Source: Nissolia schottii (lineage: Eukaryota; Streptophyta; Magnoliopsida; Fabales; Fabaceae). From it: 64,000 nt of DNA. The notes below the pieces were generated by a model that saw nothing but the letters and a program-made list of their open reading frames with translations, did not search any database and was not told where the DNA came from. A program made the position numbers and the translations under genes. Shown here piece by piece: positions 11,632-24,428 of this stretch; within the stretch, counting starts at the first letter, position 1; every line of letters starts with the position of its first letter. The DNA lies in NCBI GenBank assembly GCA_003254905.1, contig QANU01054243.1:62001-126000 (forward strand), given 5' to 3'.

Positions 11632-14600
11632 ATGCAAATTTTCAAATCCATTATAATATGTGCGTTGGTGTTCGTGTTATTCTCAAGGGCGGGCTGTAAC
11701 GACGCGTCTGAGCCGGGGACAGACCTGATGCGCCTGGTGTGCGGGACGATCGTATACCCGGGCAAGTCCATGCAAACCTTCGCGGCCCTAATGGAGGTCA
11801 TGGCGTTCCAGATCAAGGGCCGATGCTGGGGAGCGGAGAGGCTGGTCAGCTACGTCCGCCCAATGTACGCGCTCGGCACGTGCCGCCACGACCTCAGCCC
11901 GGACCACTGCCTCACGTGCTTCCTCCAGGCCCGGCACTTCCTCTCCCGCTGCGTCCCCAAAGTCTCGGGCCGGATCTTCCTCGACGGGTGCTTCCTCCGC
12001 TACGACAACTACAGCTTCTTCCAGGAGAGCGTCGACTACCACCGCGACATGAGGGTCTGCGAGTCTCCGGTGGATTTGAGTTTAGGGGTCGGCGGCGATA
12101 AGAGGGCGCTGTTCGCGACGAATGTCACGCGCGCGATCGAGAGCGTGACGAAGGAGGCGCCAGGGAGGAGGAATAAGTTTGCGGTGAGAGGGGAAGAGGG
12201 CGTGTTTGCGATGGCGCAGTGCTGGGAGACGGTGGAGAGGGAAGGGTGCGAGCGGTGCTTGAGCGAGGCGGCTAAGAAGGTAGAGGAGTGTGCGCCGGAT
12301 TACGATGACGGGAGGGGGTTGTTCGCCGGCTGTTTCTTGAGGTACTCCACTCAGAAATTCTACAACGACATCGAGGATGGTGTCAGTGATGACTATGACG
12401 GTGAGTTAATCCATTCAGTCTCTCTGTATCGTTGCTTTAAGTTGTACCTCATCTGCTCGCTTGCCTAGGACTTGTCGTTACCGTTTTATATTTAACAAAA
12501 ATAAAAAAATATTACATGTATACCCAATTTTATACTCATACATATACCATTAATAATGCACAAACTTTATTATCATGAGTGCACAAACATTACAAATTTA
12601 TAGATGATATTCTTAATTATACTTAATTAAGTGCACAAACATTACAGTCATTAAAACACAAACTCTATGTATATAAATATAGAGTATATATATGGTGTAT
12701 ATTTTTTGTGTATATTTAAATTGAATTAATTTTGAATACCTAAATTTGACATCTGAATACATCCAATTATTAATGGGTTGAGTTAAAACTTGAGTTTGAA
12801 TAGGGTTTAAAAGGTGTAAATGATATTTTAAATTAAAAAATAAAAAATAATATCCATTAAAAAATAAAGTTAACAAAATTATAAACTAACTATTTCATTT
12901 CTCATTTTGTTTATTATTTAAATAAGCGTCATAATTCATAACTAAACACTCATTAATTTCAAACACAATAACAAAATGACATAAATTTTCTAATTTTAAT
13001 ATTCTCATTCAAATTTTCATAGTTTTAGTGCATAACACAAACAACATAAACTAAGAAAATTATACATACTTCATGCGCTAGGTTTCTACTTTCTACGCAC
13101 CAAAATAGACAGATGGTTTAACTAAAATAGATTATCCAAAAATTATTGCACCATAAAATGTAGGTTGAGCCGGATTTGCCTTTACCAAACCCGTCCTTAT
13201 ATTTTGACTGGACCAATTTAAAAAACCCAAATTTGACCTCAGACCTGAATAGTGAATGCTTCCAACACTCCAGATTAGCGGGTTGAACCGAGTTTTGTAC
13301 ACCCCTACTTTCCGATACCGATATAGTCTTATCCGTTATCATTTTAAATACATTTAAAACGCACATTCTATTAAAATATTATCCCTTAAACAAGAGCTGA
13401 ACCAATGAAGAGCCTCACGTCAAAAAAACTAAAATTATTAGTGCTTGTTTGGATAACATTTTTTTCACCTAAAAAGGTCCATTTTTATTAATGAAAGAAT
13501 AAAAATGTAATTTTGGAGGCTATAATTTTAATTTTAATATTACAAAAGTAAGGTTTTTTTTTTGGTAGATACATAAATAAGATTTTAATGTTATATAAAA
13601 AAATATATTTTAGCATTACATCTAAACATAGATTGATTTTACAAATATATATTTAATTTTTATTGTTTTAAAATATCTTTAAAAAAATAATTTGAAACCA
13701 AAACAAAAGATTGTTTTAGAAGATCATCTAAATTAGTTCATTTGTGTTAGAAGTAATACTTCCTTGAGGAAAACACACTATTTGTTTTAGAAGATCATCT
13801 TTAGACAAGTCAATTATACTATTGTATTGGCACATCCTATTTTATTTATACTATTTTTACCTTTAAAATTTTGACAATATATTTGGGTCAAATTTTTTTT
13901 TGACAAAAATAAAATCTTGTTCATTCTATCTAATTTTTTTTGTCACTAACATTTTATTCATTTATCAAATCATACAATAATATGTAAATATCTTTAAAAA
14001 ATATTTAATTTAAAAATTAAAAATATACATTTGTCTCAAAAACATAGTGTCCTCTTATCATTAATTTGAAAGTTGGATGAAGCTGATGTAAGCAAGCAAC
14101 TTTGTCTAAGGTTTTTTCTTTCTTCAATTTTGTATGGCACTAAATTTATACCGTGGGTTGAATCATTGTCATCTAATTCTCGAATTAACCATCCGTATCT
14201 AAACTCTGTTAAAGCTGGATTGAACAAAAATATTCAAGTATTACATTATAACTCCGATTTGAGAACTAGATTTAGAATTGTTTCGTTTCTACAGTTGAAG
14301 TTCACTTTCCTCTTCCAATTTTCTTTACAGGAAGGCCTCGTACCAGGGCGATCGTTGTATCCGTATCATCAGCAATTGCTTTGGTTTTAATCGTCATCGG
14401 CGCAGTTCTAATCAGGAAGAAAATACCATTGCGTGGAAAAAGTAATATTCCTTAAGCATGAACAAAAATCTGAATCCTTTAACAAGTTGTGTTAATTATT
14501 TGTAATCATTTTCTATGCAACTCCTAATCGACTCACAGTTCATTCAATAAATATAGTAGATAAATAATGGTGAGCCGGCATAGTATACTCACATTTATCG

Positions 14601-17007
14601 ATCTTAACTAGTGCCTAGCTAACACTGTCTCTGTTTATAGTTTTTGTTATTGGCTGCTCTAATCTAATCTAATGTGCTAGCTAATCTTACTTTCTTCTTC
14701 AGGAGGGACTGCTGGGTTACCGAGCTTTGCCAACAATGCAGGTTTCACTTACAAGTACGATTTGCTTCTCAAGGCCACAAATAATTTTGACCCTGGAAAC
14801 AAGATAGGGCAGGGTGGAGCTGGTTCCGTGTTTAAAGGAACCCTACCCTCCGGAAAGACCGTTGCGGTTAAACGACTGTTTTTCAATACACGACAGTGGG
14901 CGGACGGGTTCTTCAACGAGGTCTATTTGATAAACGGCATTCAGCACAAGAACGTTGTGAAACTCTTCGGGTGCAGCATTGAAGGCCCTGAGAGCCTTTT
15001 GGTTTATGAGTTTGTGCCAAATGGGAGTCTTGACCAAATCCTCTTCGGTGAGTAGTCAGATTGACATGCAGGCACCTAGTACTCTTACTATAGTGTCTAA
15101 ATCCTTATGCACAAATAATGAGACAGTTTGCAAATTACTTTAGTGTATGGTTGGTTTTGAACAAGTTATTTTTGCTAGCTAGTAGGAGGCATTAGCTTGT
15201 ATCTCAATATTTTACTCTCTCTGCTCTTAACCATACAAATTTATGTTCCTTAGTACCTACAACCACCAAATGTTCTTTGGAAAGTTAGGGTATTGTTTTC
15301 ACTGTGAACCGCACCAGCTTCTTTAGTTCAGATATGCATATGGTTATCTTCTTTTTTGTGTGTGTGTGTTATCTGATTTGATGGGGAAAGAACATGAACA
15401 AATTATCTTGTTCTCTGTGTGTGCTTTGTGCTGTTCAAAAAATGAGAAAAGGTTCTGTGCATGGTATAATGCAACAGGTAAGGAGACAGAAAATGCGTTG
15501 ACCTGGCAGCAAAGGTTTCAAATCATATGTGGGATAGCTGAGGGACTAGCATACCTTCATGGAGGCTCTGGATCAAAGATTATTCACAGAGATATTAAGT
15601 CCGGCAACATTCTGCTCGACGAGAATCTTAATCCAAAAATTGCTGATTTTGGTCTTGCTCGCTGTGTTACTGATAGTAGATCTCATGTTAGCACTGGAAT
15701 TGCTGGAACACTGTAAGTAGAAAACTTCTTTCAATTAAATTTTCATGTACACTTTCACACGTTACCTTAGAGTATGTCCACTGGTCATGTTTCGGCCGTT
15801 CCGAAGTTGGGACCTGTCAACACCGGCGGAGAAGGGATAGTGGGAAGTGTGTCGTATCCTACATTGTTGGGACCGGTCCGACTTTCACTTTGACAAATAA
15901 TAAGTTGACACATGGCATTGTCACAATGTTTTAATGAAATGTGAAAATGAGCCTTACGTATGAAAGGTTGTATTAAAAAAATCATTTTTAATTTAAGAGC
16001 CGTTAAAAATTAGAAAAAGGTCGTTGAAAGTCACACATGTATTAACCATTATATGCATTAGTGGATCTCGATCGTACTACTCTATTAGTCATCCTTATTT
16101 TGTGTTAAGAATTCTAACAATTTTTTGTTGGTAATGTAACATTAATCTTTAAGATTGTTAAGTTTTTTTATGTAAACATTTCTAAGGAATCTCTCACCCT
16201 CATGTTCATAAACTTATGACAAAGGTATAATGCACATTCAATTAAAAATTTTACTTTCTGGTCCCCTAATTAAAATCAAAATTGTTGATTATGGCAGAGG
16301 ATACATGGCTCCTGAGTATCTCATCAGAGGCCAGCTGACAAAGAAGGCAGATGTCTACGCTTTTGGTGTGCTGACTGTTGAAATTGTCTGCGGCAAGAAA
16401 AACAGTGTTTACGCCCAAGGCTCAACTTCAGTACTCCACGGTGTAAGATTCACATCCTTCATAGAGGATCCTAATCCCCTTTGAAAAATTTCTTACTTTG
16501 GTATTCCTGAATTACATTTCATTAGCAGCTAGTAACATATTCTATTGTTATCTCAATGACCAGGTCTGGAAGAACTACAGGGCAAATAACATCACGGCAT
16601 CGGTCGACCCTGCGCTGCGCGACCAATTCGTGCCGGAAGAGGCGTCAAACGCCCTCCGAGCCGGCCTTCTTTGCACGCAATCTTCGGATAATCTCAGACC
16701 ATCCATGTCTGAATTGGTTCAGATCCTAACAAGGAAAGACTATGTTGTCCCCTCACCAAGGCAACAACCATTCCTCAATTCCACTATGCTGAGTCCAGAC
16801 GATCGCACACAAACTTCCACAATCAGCATTGTTTCCGGAATCGAGCACACAAGTGCAAGATCCTCTTTCCACAGCACCACAAGTTCAGTGGTCTCAAGTG
16901 AGGATTTGGTAGGACGTAATTCATTTTCTTCCACCACACACTTCATAGCTACAGGGAGTCCCGATTCAGGCATCCAAACAAATATTGAGGCAACTCATCC
17001 TCGGTAA
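11632..17007 (+). CDS. Cysteine-rich receptor-like kinase (DUF26 RLK), 682 aa
   Basis: Exons are 11632-12400, 14331-14441, 14703-15047, 15478-15712, 16298-16442 and 16564-17007. The sum is 2,049 nt, with all phases compatible. Residues 1-21 are the signal peptide. Two DUF26 (stress-antifung) domains each carry C-x8-C-x2-C: C84/C93/C96 and C197/C206/C209. The membrane helix is about 263-284, followed by RKK. The kinase has glycine loop [11 protein letters not shown] (329-339), Lys350 in [17 protein letters not shown] (445-455), DFG (465-467) and APE (491-493), so it is an intact RD serine/threonine kinase. A Ser/Thr-rich tail follows. Domain order and the tyrosine-led start [16 protein letters not shown] recall the CRK2/CRK3 subgroup, but I do not assign an orthologue. 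CRKs sit in the plasma membrane and act in redox, apoplastic and immune signalling. Exon 1 is conspicuously GC-rich compared with the later exons. Confidence 0.93.
12508..12715. repeat. Short copy of the 10,466 MITE family in CRK intron 1
   Basis: It shares ATTACATGTATACCCAATTT, repeated GCACAAACATTACA, and the closing TATATATGGTGTATA with the element at 10,466-10,948. It lacks roughly half the interior. Confidence 0.5.
12716..13330 (-). repeat. Two diverged copies of a dispersed repeat in CRK intron 1
   Basis: Segments near 12,720-12,815 and 13,140-13,312 share the ordered blocks AAATTTGAC, GAATAC/GAATAG, and a GGGTTGA...ACTTGAG/GAGTTTTG run. On the minus strand the second copy begins with AGGGGTGTACAAAACTC, a form typical of plant TIR-element ends. 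Open frames here are shadows of the repeat. Confidence 0.4.
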
Positions 17008-17396
17008 ATTAATGGACTTCAAAAAAATCTTATGATGGTCAATGGGGACAAGGTGATATTATTGCATGCATATGGAAGATTGATTGTGCTCTCTTCAATA
17101 ATAGAGTGACATTTTAGTTTTAGTTAATAATATTGTTTACTATTAACTTTACGTCTTTTATTTGAAACGTCACTTTATTATTGGGTTATCTGATGTTCCA
17201 TAAACAATTTTTTGGGTCAACGTGTCTGGTTAGTCCGAAGACTTCTTCTAGTCAGCAATGAATTTTTTTGGGGCAAGTTGGACCGATGTATGATAGAGAG
17301 AACTAAGGAAGTGAAACCTTCACTTTGCTAATAATGTTAATTTTAAATATTTGAGTGTATGAAATTCTTATTCCATAGTTCAGAATTACAATGAAG

Positions 17397-17428
<32 letters not shown>

Positions 17429-18640
17429 GAAGGCTGGAAGTTGAGCAATGGACCTGTATGGGATTTCGGTCAGCATGAAATGAGGGATCAAAGCAACAAG
17501 TGAAGATCAGTTTCAGAAACTGCATGTAGTTTTATTCTTTTGTTTTGTAAAGAGGAAACTCCAGTTTTGGTTATTCTTTTTTGGCATGGGGAAGAGTCTC
17601 CATTGTTCTGGGTACTTCCCTAGACCAAATTGGTCTTTGCAGGACAATTATTGATCTTAAAATGGATGGTTGAGATTGCTTTGATGAAATTTATGTTTTC
17701 CGTCCACAAAGAGATGAAAACTAAAATTTAGGAGTTGCAAATAAAACCCTGAAAATAAGTTTAACCTTTTATTGACCATAAAGATTAGATGTAATGATGT
17801 TTTAATTAGTGATTAAATAATTGTTGGTGAAAAATTTAGACATTAATTCAAATGTCTTAGGAAAATGAGATTCCGAAGATTTCTAACGAAGGTTGCAGTG
17901 CGTTCTGAAACAAAACAGTCGATTTGGAAGATTTGTAATGAGGGTTGCAACTGTTGTCGTGGACGTGGGTCATGAGAATTGTTACATTATCAGTAATGGG
18001 CGATGTTGTTGGTAGTCGAATGGGTTGTTGTCGTGTTGTTGCCGATTTGGCCTAGGTTTGTTTGGGTGTTCGGGAAGAAGAAGGGATTTGATGGAGTATT
18101 TCAAGTGGAAAGTAGATGGAAAATTGATGCTTGGTTGGGAGTTGAGGTTTGGAGTTGCAGTGGGTGACCGCAGTGGTGATGGTGAAGATGAAATTTAGTG
18201 GCAGCTAGGGTTTGGTTAGGTTTTTTCGGGTGCAGACTTTTTTCTTTATTTTGGTAATAAAATTATTTGGGCTTTGGGGTAATTTGTGGGTGGGCCAGAA
18301 TTGTTGGATGATGTTTAGACGTTGTTGGTCCCTTTTTGGTGAGTTCAATGGTTTTTGGCGGCAGCATATAAAACGCCATTTTTGTGAACGGTTTGTTAGT
18401 AGTGTGAGAGTAACAAAAAAAAAAAAAAAAGATAATGATAACGTGAGAAAACGTGGACAAATTTAAGGGTTGAAGTTCAAAAGTGAATTTTAATGAATGT
18501 TAGTTAACAGGAATTTTGTAATTGATAGTGTATTGTGAAGGTAAATTATGTATAGATATAAATGTTATGCGTGATTTTCCGTAAAATTGTTTCGATCATG
18601 CATAACCATTGGTTCTCTGCCCTGGTAAATCTCTTTTCAA
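17008..18640. other. 3' flank of CRK and intergenic DNA
   Basis: About 300 bases of likely 3' UTR and flank follow the stop codon. A (TG)13 microsatellite lies at 17,403-17,428. From 17,870 to 18,470 the + strand is G-rich with GTTG repeats, which gives long frames without motifs. No gene is supported. Confidence 0.4.
17403..17428. repeat. (TG)13 microsatellite
   Basis: Thirteen uninterrupted TG dinucleotides about 400 bases downstream of the receptor kinase stop codon. Confidence 0.95.
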
Positions 18641-19499
18641 CGTATAATTAAATACTTGCATAAATTAAAATAATAGTAAATAATAAGCATACGAGCACAA
18701 CTCACTCAATTGACGGCATTGAGACCTCAACTCACCAAGAATTGTTAGACTTGGCAACCAATACCCAAGAGGGGGGAATTGGGTATGTAAGAAATTATTC
18801 CAATTTTGGCAAATACTACATTTTCATACAATCAAAGTTATTATGCAGCAGAATATATCAATTAAAGAGATTTTAAACTTGCTCAATTATATATGTTGAT
18901 TGAATAATAAGATCAATAGAGCAACTTATAAAAATTATCAACAAATGTATGATATTGCAATTCTCAATTATGCAAGACAATAATATAAGTCTGTAATAAA
19001 TGAAGAGATAGAGTTAGAGAGATTGCAAACAGTGATTTATCCTAGTTCGACCACCCTTGTGATCTACATCCAGTCCCCAAGCAGCTTGCTCAAGATTTTT
19101 CAACTATCATCAAGCTTCTAACTTAGGTGCTTGAAAAACCTTTACATCCAAGAACACTTCTCACACTTAGGATCCCTCTCCCTCACCTTTGTGTTTGAGC
19201 CTCAAGAACTAATTCTTACAGATATCATACCCTAAGCAACTAGATGGATACCTCACCCTCTGTACAAGTGCATATAATTTTTGTAGAAAAAGAAACTTTC
19301 TCAAAGAGTGGATGATACAAATTGAAGCTCTATTAGGAATATTGATAATATCTCTCTTTTGCTCTTATGATGATGAAAAATATTAATCCATTGATAATAC
19401 GAAGAATATAGATGATGGGAGTGAAAAACATTTTTAGAAATGTGAGTTTAATGGGTATTTATAGAGTTTGTCAATATACTAGCCGTTTTTAGCTTCTAG

Positions 19500-19620
19500 A
19501 ACTTGGTCATTCGAATGACACTCTTTGTCATTCGAATGACTCAAGCAAATATAGCTGTTATCGCTTTTTACTAGGTCATTTGAATGACAAACCTGGTCAT
19601 TTGAATGACTCAAGTTTGCT
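19500..19620. repeat. Cluster of GTCATTCGAATGAC palindromes (left)
   Basis: Four copies of the 14-bp perfect palindrome GTCATTCGAATGAC or its one-base variant GTCATTTGAATGAC lie within 120 bases, in pairs separated by 10-50 bases. Confidence 0.85.
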
Positions 19621-22600
19621 TGAGCCAAATTCATCTTTTTTTCCCATTCTTTTGATTTCTATTGTCAATCTTAACCATTTTTAGTTCCTAAAATCAAAAG
19701 ATCATTTAAGAGCATCATTCCAAGAGTGTGTGTTTTCTTTAACAAAAATACCTTAAGTCCTAAGAAACTATATCCCTTTGACAGCTTGCTTGGACTTGGT
19801 ATTTTTCATGAATCCTATCTTAGGCATTACCATGTTCTTCATGGGATAAATATTTTATGTTTCGCCTTTTAACTTTGGGCATCATATGAATATGCTCCTT
19901 CTTATTCCATATTGTTCTTGATATCTTGGACTTTTCTATACATAAGATTATTCATTTGAAAATATAGTTAGTTAGTCTAATGTGTTCCAATATCTTAATA
20001 TGTATCTTTAGATCAATCAAAGCATCATGCATATTCAGTTAGGCAAGGGTCAAATCAATATATTAATTAAATAATATTCTTTGCCCAACATGCATGCATT
20101 CTAATACTATAGCACCTGATATTCATGAATATACACATATCCAAAGTTAATCCTTCAATGCACATATAATTCATTATTGGGTGTGTTCTCAAAAGGATGT
20201 TTCTCATATATCATTGTATGATGTGTAAGCTATATGATACCATCAAGTTAAATCATACAAGATTAAATGTATTCTATTTATCATATAACATCCTTTTGCA
20301 TTCTAATTGTCATTATGTGTTTGTTATGTTCTATTTGTCATCATCAAGATATATTGAATTAAATAGAACAACTAGGGAAACCTAGTTCTACAAACATAAG
20401 AATAGACAATAAGCATGAACAATTGTAGCATATTGTATTTGTCATCATCAAAACATATTGTATTAAACAATTAGAACAACTAGGGAAACTTAGTTCCACA
20501 ATCTCCCTCTTTTGATGATGACAAATCACCAAAAGATAAATATGTCATATTAGATTAATTACAATAAGTATAGACATATATTTCATTTATTAACAAGATC
20601 AAATAGGCATGACACATTTTTTTTTTCTTTTATTATATCTCTTCCTATTTGTCATTAGCAAAAAGGAGAAGAGATATTTCTCCCTTTACTTGTTTGTTTT
20701 TCCCCCTAGATATTGTTTCTCCCCATATGGATATTATTATACTTATCTCCCTGTATATGTGGTGAGGAGAAAAAAGGCAAGAGAAATAATAGTTAAAGCA
20801 CATCTCCCACTATTTATATCCCCCCCTATTTTAAAAAAATTCTCTTGATTTTTAACAATTATCTTCATATATATGCATACAAGGAAAAACACATCTCCCC
20901 CTTTGTTTTTCAATGAGATCATCTCATGATTTTATCTCCTTCGAGAATCAAATGGTTTAAGCAAGTTGTAAATCATGTGATAGACAATAACCACTTGAAG
21001 ACATTCATAATTGAGATATGAAAGGGGTATAAATCATTGAGCTTCAAAGTGCATACCTTGTCATGCATTTTGAATTTCATATTTAGAAATCAACAGGATA
21101 TGAAAGTGAAGATTATGTACCTTATTCTCTTTAAGAGTGCAATAGAGGATTTTCTATCAACACAAAACACTTGCTAGCCATGGGTGCCACTTGAAGGTCA
21201 TGTTAACCACTTGTGTGTTTTGATTGATATTTTGGAAAAAGATCCTCTTAACTTACCATTTGGTAAGAATTGCATAATCTTCTTTAGTTGAAGATTAAGG
21301 CTTCCCCCTTAATTGATGCATGTTCTCAAAATACATTCACAAACATATAGTATGCATATTCAACAAAGTAATGTCATGCTATATAGCTATCCCTTAGAAG
21401 CATATGATGAAATCTTGAGCTCCCCCTTTCAAAAACAAATTTTTCAAGAAATTCTCCCCTAAGATATGTATAAGAAACATATTTTCCTTGAGAGAAAACA
21501 TATGGAAAATTCCAATTGTTACTAGAATTGGGAACACCACTCGATACTATATACCATTGGTTAGTATATATATCATTTGTTGGTGTATACTACTTATTAT
21601 TCTTTAAACGACACGTATCAAGAAATCATAACTATAATACAACATGTTAGGCTTAAAAAACTTGTTATTTACATGAGGCACATTTCAAACTATCACATGA
21701 ATATAACCATAATAGAGCAAACATAACTATGTGTGCCAAAGACAATTAAGGAACATGATATGGATGTAAAACCAAATATTTCAACTTTTTGATGATAAGG
21801 GCACATGTTATAGGGATGAAGAAATATTATCTAGCTAGATTCACCCTATATTTCATGACATAATTAAGAGATGTAATTCGACTAAGATGATTTTCATGAA
21901 GATTATGATTGGAGAAAGCATATGTCATGATAAGCATATTTTGGGGATAATGTCTAAGCATTCAAATATCATATTATCCATAATATTGATAACCATGTAA
22001 AACTATGGATAAAGATACTTATTGAAGTCGATTGCGTGTGATAGTTCTCTTGAATGATCCTTTAAGACTTGAGCTTTAGCTTTCCTCTTTGAATGTTCCA
22101 TTCCATTGTATGTGAAGAGGTTTCTTTTAAGTTCTTGTTCATTCTAGCTCCTTTCAACTCCTCCATGATTCACTTGGGCTTGTATTTCACTTGTTAAGAT
22201 CTTGATGCAAGCTTTTAAAAGTAGAGAGATTCTATGAAAGTTCTCCAAATCATGAGTTAGCATCAAAAGTCATTTTAACAAGCATAATATAGGTTGATAT
22301 ATTAAACATATGTAAATTTAATCATTTGATGCATTATCAACCATCATGCTAAGAGAAATTGAATCCAAAATGATTTAGACATTTTTTTTACATAGAGGTT
22401 CAAGAGAAAAGTAAGATGTTTGATCATTATCAAAACATATATGTAAACCTAGTTCCATCAATGATCACATAAGACATACATTAATAATTACAAAAAGGAA
22501 TCACACATGTCAATCAAGATTACAAGCTCTAGATCATTATCCCTTAGTATGCACATGGTTATGTGAAAAAGTTCTAAGCATATTGTCTAAGAAATAATCA

Positions 22601-22739
22601 ATGTTTAAGGACACAAGGGATAGGGATTAATAAACATCGTGTTAAAGGATAAAAGGGTTAGAAATGATATCACCAAAAGTGTGCTTCTTGTAGTTATATT
22701 GATGATTTAAGTCACTAAGCTCCCAATCTCCTTTTAACA

Positions 22740-23040
22740 GCTCAGACCTATGGTCATTCGAAAGGCTATACATGGTCATTCGAATGAATCTATAATTTCA
22801 CTAAACTGAGAGCAAGACACCATATCAATTGATTGAATGACCTTGGTCATTCGAATGACACTCAGTGTCAGTTGTCATTCGAATGAATTTTGATGGGTCA
22901 TTTGAATGACTCATACTTTGTCAAAACTCGAGAGCAAGAATTTGTGGTCATTCGAATGAATGATCTTGGTAATTCGAATGACATGCTTAGTGTCAGTTGT
23001 CATTCGAATGAATTCTTGCAAGTCATTAGAATGACTTTCA
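22740..23040. repeat. Cluster of GTCATTCGAATGAC palindromes (right)
   Basis: About ten full or half copies of the GTCATTCGAATGAC motif lie within 300 bases. They are interleaved with a repeated phrase, CTGAGAGCAAGA / TCGAGAGCAAGA, and a repeated CTCAGTGTCAGTTGTCATTC block. The cluster ends about 90 bases before the MULE insertion. Confidence 0.85.
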
Positions 23041-23130
23041 AAAGAAAGCTCTCTGATTGCAAAAACAATTGTAAGGGAAATGGAAATGAAAACAAACAAT
23101 AAAAATACTACAATAAATAGAAACCACAAA

Positions 23131-24419
23131 GGGGAAATGGCCACATATGTCCTCGAGCTTTTTTGCGTTGCCCACTTTGGTCCTTGAGAAAAAAAGTCCT
23201 TCACAAGTCCCTCAACTTTTTTGCCATTGACCACGTTCATCCCTCCGTCTCTTTGTGAGTTAATGGCTACACACGTGGTTGTTAACTTGTCTTCTATATC
23301 CTAAACACTTCACACCGCAACACACACCTTAGCACTTCGAAATGATGTCATTTTACAACATGCAAAACGATGACGTTTTGTAAACAAGGGAAATTAATGA
23401 AAGACGTTGTTTCCATTTTTCACTCTCATATTCACAATTCACTTTCACCTCCAGTTTTTTTACCTATTTCACCCCATTGTCGATTCCCTACCCCAATCCC
23501 TATCCTCTCACTCTCAGAACCCAAACTCACTCCACCCAATTTCACACTCTCACTCACCGTCGATTCCCTACCCCATTCCTCTCCTCTCTGTCGATTCCCC
23601 AAACCCATTTCAATAAAAAATGGCCTTGGGAGAAGAAGTCCAAAAAAGTTAATTAATCAGGGAGCAAAGGCCAAGCGCAACAAGAGAATGTCTCAATAAT
23701 ACAATTTGAAACACATTCACAGGTCAAGGACTAAATTGAGAATTTATGTAATTGGTTAGGGACTATTTAGGGCATTTTATATTAGGTTAGGGACTTAATT
23801 GACCACCTATTATTTCATTTATCCATTTCAGGATGATCAAGGAATTAATCGTCCACAAGATCCTCAACAAGCTCTTGAACCAAGAAGAATAAGGGCTAAG
23901 AAGAAGGGCCATTTCTACTTCTACTGAGGTTGAGAGATTTCTAGGGTTTTTAGTTGCAGAAAAATATAAGAGAAGAAAATGAAGGCTTGTTTATGAATTG
24001 TGGTAGGATTGGGGTAGGGAATTGACAGTGAGTGAAAGTTTGAAATGGGGGTGAAGTGGGTTTGGGTTCTGAGAGTGAGAGGAATGAAATGGGTTTGTGT
24101 TTTGAGAGTAAGAAGATGGAGACAATGTTGTTCTGCCATGTGAGAGGACAGTGGGCTAATTTCTCTAAGACGTGAAACGGCGTCGTTTTGCATGTTGTAA
24201 AACAACGCTGTGTAGAAGTGCTGAGGTGTGAAATGATTAGGATAGAGAGGACGGATTAATGACCACGTGTGCAGCCGTTAACTCGCAAAGAGACAAAGGG
24301 ATGAACGTGACCAACCGTGACAAAGTTGAGGGACCTGTGAGGGACTTCTTTTTTTCTTTTCTTAAGGACCAAAGTGGACAATGCACAAAAGCTTCGGGGA
24401 CCTAGATGACTATTTCTCT
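23131..24419. mobile_element. Non-autonomous foldback Mutator-like element (MULE), 1,289 bp
   Basis: It is flanked by a perfect 9-bp direct repeat, AACCACAAA (23,122-23,130 and 24,420-24,428). The ends are inverted: GGGGAAATGGCC on the left, AGAGAAATAGTC reading in from the right. Homology continues through CTTTGGTCCTT, CACGTGG, TTTTACAACATGCAAAACGA (left, about 23,350) and its complement near 24,190. It then extends into CT-rich blocks sharing ATTCCCTACCCCAATCC, so almost the whole element can fold back on itself. No transposase is encoded. The middle (about 23,830-23,925) reads as a Gln/Arg/Lys-rich peptide of unknown origin. The long TIRs plus 9-bp duplication are diagnostic of MULEs. Confidence 0.88.
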
Positions 24420-24428
24420 AACCACAAA

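Larger units (their letters stand above)
18641..23121. mobile_element. Copia/SIRE-type LTR-derived sequence (non-coding)
   Basis: Several text blocks known from long plant Copia (SIRE/Maximus-type) LTRs occur in order. These are AATACCCAAGAGGGGGGAAT (about 18,750), a GTTCGACCACCC...CTACATCCAGTCCCCAAGCAGC block (19,045-19,090), TCTCCCTCTTTTGATGATGA (20,502 on) and CTCCCCCTTT motifs (20,890-21,430). A near-tandem 110-base duplication with AGAACAACTAGGGAAAC lies at 20,366 and 20,483. No gag, protease, integrase or reverse transcriptase was found in either strand. The limits are approximate, and the element class is inferred from motif memory rather than alignment. Confidence 0.4.

Noticed and set aside
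5433..17007. Wall-binding domain and downstream kinase as one receptor gene
   Set aside because: The kinase exons join in frame to the DUF26 exon at 11,632-12,400, and the wall-binding gene has its own in-frame stop.
18212..18466. 84-codon + strand frame as a gene
   Set aside because: Low-complexity G/T-rich DNA, ends in a poly-A run, no recognisable domain.
19500..23040. Palindrome clusters resembling a CRISPR array
   Set aside because: Spacing is irregular, copies are variable, and the DNA is plant nuclear with no cas-like genes.
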